A stretch of 64,000 bases of DNA from Cephalopachus bancanus (GCA_027257055.1 JAPVLO010000133.1:6993501-7057500), one strand, 5' to 3'; shown: positions 34,335 through 46,829, counted from the stretch's first letter. Notes: generated by a model not told the origin, from the letters alone. Program-made: numbers and translations.

Positions 34335-34624
34335 TTTTTTTTTTTTTTTTTGAGTTGGAGTCTCACTCTGTTACCCAGACTGGAGTGCAGTGGCCGCTCC
34401 CGACCACCGCAGCCTCAACCTGCTGGGCTCCGGCGATCCTTCCACCTCAGCCTTCCAAGTAGCCGGAATTACAGGCATGCGCTACCATGCCCGGCTGATT
34501 TTTTGATTTATTGTAGAGATGAGGTCTCGCTGCCCAGGCGGGTCTCGAACCCGCGGGCTCAGGCAATCCACTCACCTCAGCCTCCCAAAGGTGCGGGATT
34601 ACAGGCTGAGCCACCGAGCCCGGC
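34335..34624 (-). mobile_element. Alu, short-form subtype, full length
   Basis: Reverse orientation, gtctcgctgcccaggcggg in the left arm, ending gagccaccgagcccggc. Confidence 0.93.
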
Positions 34625-34788
34625 TTGAAGTTTTTAATGATCATTCTGATTAAGTAAATATTTCTCAATATCATATAATTCTACTTTAATTAAACATAAA
34701 TATAATGAGAAATTGGTTAAAAGCTAGGGAAAATTGGTTAAGGGCAAAATGGTCAAGTGTTTTTTTTCTTCCCATGTAACTATGTTAC

Positions 34789-34975
34789 TTTATTTTTTTT
34801 TTATTTTGAATCAGGGTGTCACTTTGTCACCAAGGCTGGAATGCAGTGGCACACTCTCAGCTCGACCTCCTGGGCTTAAGTGATCCTCTTACCTCAGCCT
34901 CCCAAGTAGTTCGAACTACAGGTGCACTCCACCAGACCCTGCTAAATTTTTAAATATATATATTTTTTGTAGTGT
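34789..34975 (-). mobile_element. Old Alu fragment
   Basis: Reverse orientation; right arm and part of the middle only, gaatcagggtgtcactttg to ttttttgtag. Confidence 0.75.
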
Positions 34976-35230
34976 TTGTGTCACTTTAAAGATTTTCTAT
35001 TATCACTCTGGTTAAACGGCTATTATTTCACAAGTGACCTATGATTAATCCTGTATTGATCAAGACTTTTGAGTCTTTTAATATCTTTGACAAACTTCTC
35101 TAAAACCAAATTCGAAGTATCTTTAACCTAAAATTGACTTTGAGATTTTCCAGTTGGATCCCTGGAAAGAGTCAAAGGATGTGACTCTCAGTAGGATTAT
35201 TTAATATGATTGTATGAAAAACATTGTCTA

Positions 35231-35522
35231 AGCCAGGCTTGGTGGCTCAGCCTGTAATCCCACGCCTTTGGGAGGCTGAGGTGAGTGGATTGCCTGAGCC
35301 CGCGGGTTCGAGACCCGCCTGGGCAGCGATACCTCATCTCTACAATAAATAAAAAAATCACCTGGGCATGGTAGCGCATGCCTGTAATTCCGGCTACTTA
35401 GACGGCTGAGGCAGAAGGATTGCCAGAGCCCAGTAGGTCGAGGCTGTGGTGGCTGGGGGCGGCCACTGCACTCCAGTCTGGGTGACAGAGTGAGACTCCA
35501 ACTCAAAAAAAAAAAAGAAAAA
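35231..35522 (+). mobile_element. Alu, short-form subtype, full length
   Basis: Near-perfect TSD gaaaaac(a/g)ttgtcta at 35216-35230 and 35523-35537. Confidence 0.93.
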
Positions 35523-35713
35523 GAAAAACGTTGTCTAAAAGAAAATAATATTCAATGTTCTTTAATAATATTTATATGGATATTATTGACATAAGTGTTC
35601 TAAAGCTTATATAAAATTTGTAAATGTCTGATGGGTCTGAGTGATGCTATCAATAATCACTCTGGTTGTTATCTTAAAATGATAAATTCAATAAAAATAA
35701 TGAAATTTATTTT

Positions 35714-36009
35714 ATTTATTTATTTTTGAGTTGGAGTCTCACTCTGCCACCCAGGCTGGAGGGCAGTGGCACACTCCCGGCCAATGCAGCCTCGACCTGC
35801 TGGGTTCCAGCGATCCTTCCGCCTCAGCCTTCCAAGTACCTCAAACTACAGGTATGCACCATCATGCCCGGCTATTTTTTAAATTTATTTATTGTAGAGA
35901 TGAGGTCTCGCCAAGTTGCCCAGGCGGGTCTTGAACCCACGGGCTCAGGCAATTCACTCACCTCGGCCTCCCAAAGCGTGGGATTACAGGCTAAGCCACC
36001 GAGCCTGGC
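35714..36009 (-). mobile_element. Alu, younger type, full length
   Basis: Reverse orientation after a tttattta-rich tail, ending aagccaccgagcctggcc. Confidence 0.93.
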
Positions 36010-36400
36010 CAGTGGAAATTATTTTAAAGTTGGTGAGTTTTCATCAGGTTTTAGTCATAGATATTCTAAGCTTTTATTATCTACAATGCTAATTCTTCTC
36101 TAAAAACGATGAATAAGTTCCATCAAATAGAGGTTTGTAATAAATTTAAAAGACTAAATAAAAAATTTCACAACTCTAATAAAAAACTGATAATGTTATA
36201 AAATTGCTAATCAAGATCAAACAGAAGAAAAATACATGAGATTAAATAAATGACAAAATTACAATTTTTATGACTTTTATTTGAAAAATTGTTGATTCTT
36301 TACTTCACTGTTTTCCAGATTTTAAAAAAGTTCTCATAACCTTTCTACTGTTTATAGCAATTTGGTGATATATATTTTTATGAACAAAGATAAAAACATT
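36010..36400. other. AT-rich single-copy DNA
   Basis: Nothing recognised. Confidence 0.4.
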
Positions 36401-37420
36401 TACCTATAGACTAGATTGGATCCTAAATTCTGACTCCTACCATCCAATTTTCTTCCACAGAATTACCAAGAATAGACATTGCTCTTTCCTAAGGAACCAC
36501 AAACTGAAGTTAGACAACTTGGTATGACCTTCAGAAGACAAGTCTCATGCCTAATGTGTGGACAACACTGAGAGTTGACCAAACCACCTGATGCTGTAAC
36601 TAGAGATGTGTGAACTTCAAATTGCTGACTTCACATTTTGGACAGCTTTCCCCAAGATCATCAAACTAAGACTAGATGGCATAATGAGACTCTTACCCCT
36701 CTTAATACCTACCCTTTTCATTTGACAGAGCCTGACATGACAGTTTTTAAATTTCAATTTAATTTAAATTTTGTATTGAAACATTTTTTGGAGACAGGGT
36801 CTTGCTGTGTTGCCCAGGCTGGGTTTGAACTCTTGTCCTCAAGAGATGCTCCTGCCTCAGCCTCCCAAGTAGCTGGGAATTCAAATTGTACTGGTGGTGC
36901 TTTTAATGGAACTGGCACCCCTGGCTTGCTTTCAACCCAGTCATAAAATGCTCCTCATTATCTACAATGGGTCTTACCCGGTTTCCCATGGTCTTCTATT
37001 TAGTTGATTCTTGTTTGGCTTGGGCTCTTGGTGCAAAACCAGTGTGCAAATAAATCTATTACATTGTTGCTAATTATTTTGTGTATTATGATCTTTAAAC
37101 TCTGTTCTTGTTTCCTTTCTAATATTTATAAAGCCAGTTCTCCCATCAAGATGATGTTGCTCCAGTGCTTTGAGATGATTGCTAATACCTATTGGATTAA
37201 TAGTGTAACACTTATTTCTGGACTCCAAATAAATCTACTCCAAACAAATTTTTCCTTCTGGCCTCTTTGTTACTCAAATATGGCCCAGGTCCCTGACACT
37301 GACTTCCTCATTTCACCCCAGCACAGAATCAGAGACTGCTGCAACAGGGACAATTAAGCCTGACTTGTAGATGGCTGATCCAAGACACTTTCAGAGAAAC
37401 GTATTGAGCAAAAGGGAGTA
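36400..37420 (+). pseudogene. Possible endogenous retrovirus internal remnant (3' env side)
   Basis: An open frame of 117 codons (37004-37357) with a hydrophobic segment followed by Cys pairs and a short tail lies just before a purine run (gcaaaagggagtaa, about 37408-37421) and an LTR-like block. That order, a hydrophobic C-terminal env-like tail, a polypurine tract and an LTR, fits an old class I ERV. No start region, gag or pol is visible and the frame is short and isolated, so the assignment is tentative. An Alu-like fragment interrupts it at 36780-36885. Confidence 0.4.
36780..36885 (-). mobile_element. FLAM-like Alu fragment
   Basis: gagacagggtcttgctgtg to cctcccaagtagctggga, a single partial arm. 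Confidence 0.65.
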
Positions 37421-38193
37421 ATGTGAAGGCTGACTACACAAACTGGATCATTCTTGCCATACTAGACTAAGTCAGAGTCAAGAGGCCTAGGGGACAAAGT
37501 ACTTGAGGCACACAGCACCAGCTCCAGGAACTGAATTTTCCACAAACCCAGCTGCAGAAGGGGCCTGCTGTAACCCTAAGACCAGTTTTACTTCGTAGCT
37601 GCTGGAAGGATTTGCTATGACTCTAAGACAAGTTTTACCCACTGCCATCATTCACTAGCCAGAGCTTGAAGCTCTCAAAAGCTTTTCTAGTACCCATTTG
37701 CTGTCTTTTAAAATAATACAGGCCGGGTTCGGTGGTTCAACCTATAATCCCAGCACTTTGGGAGGCCGAGACAAGTGGATTGCCGGAGCCTAAGGGTTCA
37801 ACACTAGCCCAGGCAACTTGGGGAGACCTTGTCTCTACAATAAGTAAAAAATTAAGCTGGGCTCGGTGGCTCAGCCTGTAATCCCATGCTTTGGGAGGCC
37901 GAGGTGAGTGAATTGCCTGAGCCCGCGGGTTCGAGACCTACCCGGGCAACTTGGCGAGACCTCATCTCTACAATAAATCAAAAAATTAGCCGGGTGGGGT
38001 AGCATGTGCCTGTAGTTCCACTGCACTCTAGTGTGGGCAATGGAGTGAGACTCCAACTCAAAAAATAAAATAAAATAACATAAAATAAGCATTTCTCTTT
38101 TTAATAAAACTCTAACCTTCTCTTTACTTTGGGGGCATAGTGAAGACCACGTGTGTATGCCCTGAATTGCAATTCTGTAATTCCAAAATAAAA
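37421..38193 (+). mobile_element. Probable ERV LTR split by an Alu
   Basis: Begins tgtgaaggctgac after a purine-rich tract, carries tttttaataaaactc after the Alu as a poly(A) signal, and may end at aataaaaca. About 420 bp without the Alu. Confidence 0.55.
37721..38088 (+). mobile_element. Three-armed Alu: left arm fused to a second Alu with a right-arm deletion
   Basis: A complete left arm ending at gtaaaaaattaa is followed at once by a new head gctgggctcggtggctca. The second unit lacks about 95 bp of its right arm (tagttcca joined to ctgcactct). Only one right end exists. Confidence 0.88.
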
Positions 38194-38720
38194 CATTTAA
38201 GTTTAGAGATTTATTTCTATATTTTATTTTTACACCAATAGTTACCTATAAATAAGTCACTCTCAATGTTACGGACCACTGCTGGTTGGTGAGCTTCCTA
38301 TAAAATACGTCAGATATGGAAGTGAAATTGAACATGGAAATAAAGGGTAGGAACTCAGGTAGCAGATATTTTTATAACAATAAAATCGGGACATTCTAAA
38401 AAATATATATAAATAGTACACTAACAGGAAGATCTAGACTGGGGTACAGATGTGGGAACTTCCAGGCTCCAGAGTCATGTGACCATCAGACACCTGAGGA
38501 AGGGATGGGCACGGGAGTTGTGGTGGTGGGGACTGAGACAGATGACAGGCAAGTGCCTGATGGAATTGAGGGTGACAATGAAAGGGATAAGGAAAAAAGA
38601 AAGGCATGCACATTCACCAGCATCACTATCTGGCCTCCTGCTGAACAGCAACTGCCAGTTATCCAAGGCAGTGCATATACAGGGCACTGTGACACGCTAC
38701 ATGTTACATTTGCAGTCATG
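38194..38720. other. Single-copy DNA, no gene recognised
   Basis: Repeat-free. Several overlapping short frames on both strands are without family features. Confidence 0.4.
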
Positions 38721-38724
38721 CCAG

Positions 38725-38850
38725 TTCCCACAATACTTCTATGAGTTGGGCTGGATCTTATTCTTTGCAGAAGACAAAACAAAACTTCTCAGGGAGGTTA
38801 TGTAATAGCCCTAAAGCTATTAATGAACAGCAAGCCTGGATGTGAGTCAG
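38725..38850 (+). mobile_element. MIR fragment
   Basis: cagggaggttatgtaatag and gcctggatgtgagtcag correspond to the MIR 3' half. Confidence 0.55.
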
Positions 38851-39545
38851 TCCAGTTTAATTCCAACTCCCTTTTTCCCCCTTAATATCTTTCATTTAAA
38901 ACAAAGCGAATGAAATTTTGTGAAGAAGAAACACTAGTGGAGTCTAAGTACCATTTGTTTTAGCCGTAGTGATTGAATGAACTCATCAACATATGCTGAG
39001 ATCTCATGAAGTGTTAATAAAATTGTGGAAGTAGCAGCACCTTTGCTCATGCCTTCTCGAACAGTGCTTTTTAATTTAACTCCAGAATATTTAAATTGTT
39101 TGGGTCCTCAAAAGCTTCATTTGATAGCCTTGACCTGGAAACTGGCCAAGAGCTCTTGACAATAGAGGTGGCCCGACACCAAGAAATCTTATTTCTTATA
39201 AAAGTAAGAAACAGAGTGAAAGGAAGACTGCCACTGAGTACATATTGCTCTGTTGATCCAGCTGTGTCTTGTACATTATTAATGGTTGGTACATACTATC
39301 AGGAAGACATACAAATAAGCAAAAGAACCCTTCTTATTTGAGAAGCAAAGTAGTTTTACAGACTATAAGACTGTGGACATCAGATGCTCTGACTTTTTCC
39401 TCTACATTGGCCCATTTATTAAAACACTAATGGAAATCTCCTGACAGCTCAAGGGCATTACAAAAAAGTAAATGAAGCTGATACTCTAATTAGAAGCAAC
39501 TTGAACTAAACCACTTTTTGAACTCACCTGTGGCTAAGACTGCTT
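38851..39545. other. Single-copy DNA
   Basis: No repeat or gene recognised. Confidence 0.4.
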
Positions 39546-39561
39546 CATAAAACTGAATTTT

Positions 39562-39872
<311 letters not shown>

Positions 39873-40152
39873 TTAAAATGCAAGTAAAAATAATGACTTG
39901 TATGTATATGTGCACATGAGTATTTACCAGTTATACTGGTCAGGTAGGTATTAGGCGAAGTTGTGTTTTTTTTTGTCCCAGAGAATGTATGAAAAATACG
40001 TTAGAAGAATAAGGAAGAAGAGGGGCAAATTATGGAAATAAGGACCTGTTGGCATTTAATATCTAGTCTTCCCAGGGCAAAATAAATGTATCGTGCTAGC
40101 AAAGAACAAAAAGGGATCTTATTTCTTTTTGTTTTTATAAAAAATAACTCTA

Positions 40153-40434
40153 GCCAGGCTTGGTGGCTCAGCCTGTAATCCCGCGCCTTTGGGAGGCTGA
40201 GGTGAGTGGATTGCCTGAACCCGCGGGTTCAAGACCCGCCTGGGCAGCGAGACCTCATCTCTACAATAAATCAAAAAATCAGCCGGGCGTGGTAGGGCAT
40301 GCCTGTAATTCCGGCTACTTGGAAGGCTGAGGCGGAAGGATCGCCGGAGCCCAGCTCTCGAGGCTGCGGTGGTTGGGAGTGGCCACTGCACTCCAGTCGG
40401 GGCGACAGAGTGAGACTCCAACTCAAAAAAAACC
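40153..40434 (+). mobile_element. Alu, short-form subtype, full length
   Basis: gccaggcttggtggctcagc to caactc plus A8; aactcta repeated on both sides. Confidence 0.92.
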
Positions 40435-40609
40435 CAAAAAACTCTAAAGGTTATGCATTAATCTTCCTCAGGTAATCATTTAACTCACAGATGGTACTGT
40501 TTTTCTTTGACCATATGTACTAGCGTACAGAAATCAGATGGAATGCTAATGAATTCCTAGACTTTTAAAATCTGCATCTTAGGAGTTTAGATGACCTCAC
40601 AGATCATCT

Positions 40610-40710
40610 AATTTAGTATTTCTCCAAGTGTGGTCCAGGGACTGAGTCAGACTTGGTCGGAATGATTGATAACTGCATATTTCGGAAGTCATGCCAAACA
40701 CACCAAACGA
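40610..40710 (+). mobile_element. Possible MER5-type fragment
   Basis: tttctccaagtgtggtccag resembles the MER5A terminus; the remainder is decayed. Confidence 0.35.
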
Positions 40711-40861
40711 AGTCTGTCATTGGAATGAGTCACAGCAGCCTGCTTACTCTGAACACAGAGATGTTTTCTTTATTCTCAGACATCATGTAAAACTCAGAGG
40801 AGTGTCCTTGGCCCTCCTCTATTCTCACTCAAGTTCTGAGGATTGGCTTTATATACCCATT

Positions 40862-41236
40862 GTATAGACTGAATGTTTGTGCCTCCCCCAAGTTCATAGG
40901 TTGAAGCCAAAACCCCCAACGTAACAGTACAAGGTGAGGCCCCCGGGATGTGAATAGGCTTAGATGAGGTCATGAAGGTAAAGCCTTCTGACGTCATTAG
41001 AAGGAAGAGACCCCGGAGCTTCCTCTCCACTGTGTGAAGTTTCGGCAAGAGGCCGCTGTCTGCAAGCCAAGCAGCGGACCCTCATCAGACCCCACCCATG
41101 CTGGCCCTGATCTTAGACTTCCTGGCGTCCAGAACTGTGAGAAGCAAGTTTATGTTGTTTAAGCCGTGAGAAGCAAATTTATGTTGTTTATGTTGGTCTG
41201 TGGTATTTTGTTATAGCAGAGCAAGCTGAAGCATTC
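40862..41236 (+). mobile_element. MaLR-type solo LTR (MLT/MST group)
   Basis: tagactgaatgtttgtgcctc, ttcataggttgaagccaaa, gatgaggtcatgaaggt, ccagaactgtgagaa and ctgtggtattttgttatagc follow in the usual order of MaLR LTRs. A 28-bp piece near the 3' end (gaagcaa(g/a)tttatgttgttta) is duplicated. Confidence 0.75.
40989..40996. promoter_or_regulatory. Perfect CRE palindrome in the MaLR LTR
   Basis: TGACGTCA, the full CREB/ATF site. Function is untested. Confidence 0.4.
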
Positions 41237-41489
41237 ACCTTGAGCTTGTCTTGAGTGTGACTTTATGTAATGACATGAGTTTGCCTTTCTTTGTATATCT
41301 GGTGCCCACAAAACGATGATCACTAAGTGAATTTTTATTGCACCTATGCCTACATCTTATCAGTAGGAGAATGTTAACATTTTACTGGAATCAAACATGG
41401 AGGCATTTGGGATTTGTAAGGCTTCTGTCAGACTTCAAGTTTTTTGAAATTCATACATATCTCTGAAAGTCAGTCATGTGTAATCTTTT

Positions 41490-41779
41490 TTTTTTTTTTG
41501 AGTTGGAGTCTCACTCTGTCGCCCAGACTGGAGTGCAGTGCAGTGGCCGCTCATGGCCACCGCAGCCTCGACCTGCTGGGCTCCGGCGATCCTTCTGCCT
41601 CAGCCTTCCACGTAGCCGGAATTACAGGCATGCGCTACCACGCCCAGCTGATTTTTTGATTTGTTGTAGAGATGAGGTCTTGCTGCCCAGGCGGGTCTTG
41701 AACCAACGGGCTCAGGCAATTCACTCACCTCAGCCTCCCAAAGGCGCGGGATTACAGGCTGAACCACCGAGCCTGGCTC
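41490..41779 (-). mobile_element. Alu, short-form subtype, full length
   Basis: TSD catgtgtaatctttt at 41475-41489 and 41780-41794. A 5-bp duplication (gtgcagtgcag) lies in the right arm. Confidence 0.94.
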
Positions 41780-41820
41780 CATGTGTAATCTTTTACACCT
41801 AAGAAGAGGGACAGCCAGCA

Positions 41821-42112
41821 ATTTTTTTTTTAGTCAGAGTCTCACTCTGTCATCCTGGCTGGAGTGAAGTGGCATGCTCACAGCCACCACAGCCTCCACC
41901 TGCTGAACTCAGACAATCCTTTTACCTCAGCCTTCCAAGTGGCTGGAACTACAGGCATGTGCCACCATGTCTGACTAATTTTTTGATTTATTGTAGAGAC
42001 AGGGTCTCACCATGTTGTCCAGGCTGGACTCGAACCTGTGGGATCAGGCAATCCTTTTGCCTCCACCTCCCAAATTGCTGGGATTACAGGCATGAGCCAC
42101 TATGCCTGCTTT
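41821..42112 (-). mobile_element. Alu, older type, full length
   Basis: Reverse orientation, agtcagagtctcactctg to gagccactatgcctgc. Confidence 0.9.
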
Positions 42113-42232
42113 ACAGCGAGCATTTAAAACTCAGAGCTGGCTGGGTGCTTTTTCTTCCTTTTCTTCTTTTTTTAATGCAATGTCATCTTTAGCAACAGTG
42201 AACGTAATTCGACGTCATATAAAGATAGTGTT

Positions 42233-42520
42233 GGTCGGGCTCTGTGGCTCAGCCTATAATCCCAGCACTTTGGGAGACTGAGTCGAGTGGATTGCCTGAG
42301 CCCGCGGGTTCGAGACCAGCCAGGGCAACTTGGTGAGACCTCGTCTCTGCAATAAAATAAAAAATAGCCGGGTGTGGTAGTACGCGTCTATAGTTTTGGC
42401 TACTTAGAAGGCTGAGGTGGAAGAATCGTTGGAGCCCAGCAAGTCGACGCTGGGGTGGTCGTGAGCATGCCACTTCACTCCAGCATGGGAGAAGGAATGA
42501 GATTCCAACTCAAAAAAAAA
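42233..42520 (+). mobile_element. Alu, younger long-form subtype
   Basis: ggtcgggctctgtggctcag to caactc plus A10. Imperfect TSD aaaga(t/c)ag(t/c)gtt on both sides. Confidence 0.92.
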
Positions 42521-42531
42521 AGACAGCGTTA

Positions 42532-43130
<599 letters not shown>

Positions 43131-43224
43131 AGATAATGTTAATGGTCTCTGACATGAGAACAACTCCAACAATGAAGCTCTAGGGAGTTTTCCATTCCGA
43201 GTGAACATGTCATGAAAGACTTGT

Positions 43225-43345
43225 TTTAATGTTTTGATAGAGAATTGCAGAACAGAAAGGATCTTAAAAATAGTGAAATCTGACCTCCTTGCTTTACAGA
43301 TGATGAAATGGAGGCCAATGTGTATTAAGTTACTTTTCCAAGGCA
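43225..43345 (+). mobile_element. Possible MIR fragment
   Basis: gctttacagatgatgaaatgg, then ggccaatgtgtattaagtt; diverged. Confidence 0.4.
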
Positions 43346-43424
43346 CTACAGTGCATAATGGCAGAATGATGTCGACACGAGACTGCTGGCCTGTGGCTCT
43401 GTGCCTTCTCTCTTCCGGTCACTC

Positions 43425-43915
43425 CTAAGTGTTGTCTGTGGACCAGCAGCATGCCATCAGCTGGGAGCAGAACCGACGCTTCTCAGACTTCAACGATACG
43501 AAGCTCCTGGAATACATTTATTTTTTTGAGTTGGAGTCTCACTCTGTCACCCAGGCTGAAATGCAGTGGCACGCTCATGGCCACCGCAGCCTCGACTTGC
43601 TGGGCTCAGGCGATCTTTCTGCCTCAGCCTTCCAAGTAGCTAGAGCTAAAGGCACGTGCCACCACACCCAGCTAATTTTTTTGATTTATTGTAGAGACGA
43701 GGTCTCACCAAGTTGCCCAGGCTGGTCTCTCAAAGTGCTGGCAACACTGTGGGCTCAGGCAATCCTCCCACCTTGGCCTCCCAAAGTGCTGGGATTACAG
43801 GTGTGAGCCAACACGCCCAGCCCTCTTGGAATTTAAAACATGTAGATTCAGAGTTAGTAGGTCTGGGGTGGGGCCTGGAATGCTATCGTTTTAGCCAGCT
43901 TCCAGGTGGTGTGTG
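43425..43915 (+). mobile_element. MER5A-type element split by an Alu
   Basis: gtctgtggaccagcagcatg before the Alu and gtctggggtggggcctgga after it are the two halves of a MER5A. Confidence 0.65.
43516..43822 (-). mobile_element. Alu inside MER5A
   Basis: Reverse orientation, with an extra caaagtgctggcaacactgt insertion-like duplication in the left arm near 43733-43750. Confidence 0.9.
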
Positions 43916-45190
43916 TGAATTCCTGCAGTTTCATGCTGCCTCAGCAGCCATTCTGAATGTTAGCTGGTCTTTCTCATACCAGCGGCAGAACTCAGGCCCC
44001 CTCGGAGCCATTTCTGGTTCTCGCCTTCCTCTCAGCTCCTCGGTTTCTTGGTCCTGGTGTCTGCTCTATGCAGCCACCTCCTGGTGGCCATCTCCCTGTG
44101 GGGCAGCTGGATACAACCCACTTGACTCACCCCACAGACTCCTGTGTCCCGAAGACGGTGCACGTGTGTCACATGGACCCCTTCCAGTCACATTGTGACT
44201 CCATAGAGCTCACACCCTCTCACTTTAAACTCAACCAACTAGAGCTGCTGCCCTGAGAAACCTGCTTGAGAAGCACCTTAGACTCCATCAGAGGTTTCGG
44301 CCCATGGGCCCTTTGTCTCTCTTGTGTCCTACCTGCTGGGAGGTTAGTGCATGCCTGGCTGGGTGGCTCCCCTTCCCACGGGGGCCGGGGGGCGGGGCAT
44401 GCTGCCCTCTTCTCTCTGGGATCTCGGAGCAATACACGGCTTCTGTTACTTTACATGCTTTATCGTGCTGCCTCCTCTATGTCTCACCAGACCCACATCT
44501 CCAAGCCTTACCCTCCTCCCAGTTGGGACCCTCCTCAAAAGCAGTCATCTTGATAGGAATAAGTCAGATACGGGTCAGACAAGAGTCACAAGGATGTCTG
44601 CCATGTGAAAAAGTTCCTCTGAAAGGGACATTGGTCCCATGTTGGATACTTAGGCATTAGGCTGTCCACTGGGATAAAGAAACAGCCTGTGAAAGTCACA
44701 CTGTCAACCTCAACCCATCCCTCCAGGGCAGGGCTGTACAACTACTCTCTGGAGGGAGACATCCAGACCAAATTAGGAGGAAACACTCCCAGCGTGCTGC
44801 CAGTGCCCCTGACCACAGGCCCCACTGTGAGCATAAACACCATTTTGATGGGTTCAAGGTGGCCCCTTTCTCTTGGGTCACTTTCTTCCAACAGGGGAAG
44901 AATAATAGGGTTGAGATCTAGATGCTATCCAAGAGATGGCCTCTCTAAGCGTGCATGGTCTTTACTCAGCTACATCAATGTAGGCATAATTGAGAAAGAA
45001 AGAAAGAAAAATGAACCATCTGGTGCTTAATCATGAGAGGTGTTGACTACATATATCAAAAGGCTATAAATAACAAGGGACCACACCCCTACTCCACTTG
45101 TATTCCTTATTAACCAAGATACAATGTCTATGAGGGGATACCCCCAAAATACTGGAACTGTCTTTCGTTTGCTGGGCCCCTTGTAGTACA
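43916..45190. other. No gene recognised; possible decayed LTR near 44300-44600
   Basis: 44270-44600 is GC-richer, with gggatctcggagcaatacac and cttctgttactttacatgc that look like an LTR U5, but I cannot confirm it. A ggggggcggggc GC-box-like string lies at about 44387. Overlapping short frames show no family features. Confidence 0.35.
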
Positions 45191-45194
45191 CTTG

Positions 45195-45693
45195 GAATTT
45201 GTTCCTTCGGATCAAACAGCCAACTGAAGTTTTCATCTGGAAAATTTGAGAAGGTTGCATCATGATCTGTGAAAGAAATGTCCCAAGTTGTGGCAAACAG
45301 GTGACTGGTTTTTCCACCGTGACAATGCATCGGCCTACGTCATGCTGAGTGTTCGAGCAGGTTTTGACCCAAACCAGCATGACCCCCATGCCCCACCCTC
45401 CCTATTCATTCATCCTCACCCCCAGAGACTCTTTTTGGTTTCCTCAGATGAAAAAAGTCCTTAAAGCGAAATGTTTTGCCAATGTGGAGTACAGGAAACA
45501 AAAAGCGGCAGAAGCACTAAAAAAATTCAAAATTGAAGAGTTCAAAAACTGTGTTAAACAGTGGAAACAGCCTCTCAACAGGTGTATTGCTTCCAATGGA
45601 TACTATTTTGAAGGCAACTGAAGTTTAAACATGTAAGAATATACAACTTTTTATAAATAAGTTTCATGTTTTTTGGGGTCCCTCCCTCATATT
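45195..45693 (+). pseudogene. mariner-type DNA transposon relic, C-terminal transposase
   Basis: Mariner transposases are DD34D integrase-fold enzymes that cut and paste at TA. Here the C-terminal half survives in pieces. Near 45290-45335 one frame reads GDWFFHRDNASA, the second catalytic Asp region. The next frame (45349-45621) reads MTPMPHPPYS, a mutated stretch, PRDSFWFPQMKKVLK around the third Asp, then CIASNGYYFEGN close to the protein end. Frameshifts separate the blocks. About 70 bp after the stop, ttttttggggtccctccctc followed by ATA at 45691-45693 looks like the inverted terminal repeat. The 5' half is not recognisable. The element is inactive. Confidence 0.78.
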
Positions 45694-45699
45694 CAGCAA

Positions 45700-45888
45700 A
45701 CATCTATATGACGCCCGCCATGAGTCAGAGTGAACAAAAGCACCTAAAAGTCAAATAGGAGCCAGTTTCCTAACCTCTAAAAACATACCAGAAAAAAGAT
45801 GAAGCATAATTCCATTAATATGTAAATATTTCTTGAGGAACGAGTGGAAGAGTACCTAGTAATACTTAATAATTGTGAATTATGTTAC
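45700..45888. other. Single-copy DNA
   Basis: Nothing recognised. Confidence 0.4.
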
Positions 45889-45889
45889 C

Positions 45890-46030
45890 CCTTCAAGACC
45901 CTTTGCACATTAGCTCGCTAACCCCATTGAGAGAAAACTTTCTCTTGAATTCCTTTTAACAACCAGCACAAAAAATGAGGCCAAGCAATTGTGTGACTTA
46001 CTCATAGCAACCAAGAGGGTAAGCTAGTGT
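45890..46030 (+). mobile_element. Possible MIR fragment
   Basis: ctttgcacattagctcgct, then aaatgaggccaagcaattg and caaccaagagggtaagc, the usual spacing of a decayed MIR. Confidence 0.5.
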
Positions 46031-46291
46031 TAAAAAAAATGACCCAAAACTCGGAAATGGAGGATGGAGCAGAATGACCAACGTCAGTGTAATAGCGGCT
46101 ATTGTATAAAAAGCCCATCAAGGGTTATTTCATAAAGTGAATATGCCTGTGGCTGACTTAGCTATTTTACCATTTGATTAGAGCCCAAATACTGTGAATA
46201 ACATGTTAACGTCCAGATTTCTATTTTTTAGAAATGGCATCTACAAAAGATTTTGCTTAATTGTCCTGTAGGACATTAAGTAGTTCGCATT

Positions 46292-46581
46292 TATTTTTAT
46301 TTTTTTGAGTTGGAGTCTCACTCTGTCGCCCAGACTGGAGTGCGGTGGCTGCTCCCGCCCACCGCAGCCTCGACCTGCTGGGCTCTGGCGATCCTTCTGC
46401 CTCAGCCTTCCGAGTAGCTGGAATTACAGGCGTGTGCTACCACGCCCAGCTGATTTTTTGATTTATTGTAGAGATGAGGTCTTGCTGCCCAGGCGGGTCT
46501 CGAACCCGCGGACTCAGGCAATCCACTCACCTCAGCCTCCCAAAGGCGCGGGATTACAGGCTGAGCCACCGAGCCCGCCCG
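46292..46581 (-). mobile_element. Alu, short-form subtype
   Basis: Reverse orientation, ggtcttgctgcccaggcggg left arm. Confidence 0.93.
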
Positions 46582-46829
46582 GCGTCGTTTGCATTTAACA
46601 TCCCACCTACCACCCTGGCTCCCACAATGCCTGTAAATAAACAGTTTCTTTTTATTTATTTATTTTTAAATTTTAGATTCAGGGGATACATATGCATATT
46701 CATTACGTTGACATATTGTGTAGTGGTGGGGATTAGGTCTCAGGTAGCCCATTCCTCAGATAGTGAACATTGTGTTCTATAGGTAGTAGTAAACAGTTTC
46801 TTTCTTTCCTTCTTTTTTAACAATTTCTT

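Noticed and set aside
34350..34628. Repeated open frames of 60-150 codons with [14 protein letters not shown] or [21 protein letters not shown] (here and at many other Alus)
   Set aside because: These are translations of Alu arms on either strand, not genes.
43713..44660. Cluster of overlapping plus-strand open frames
   Set aside because: Begin inside an Alu or in a GC-richer decayed region; no family resemblance and three frames open at once.
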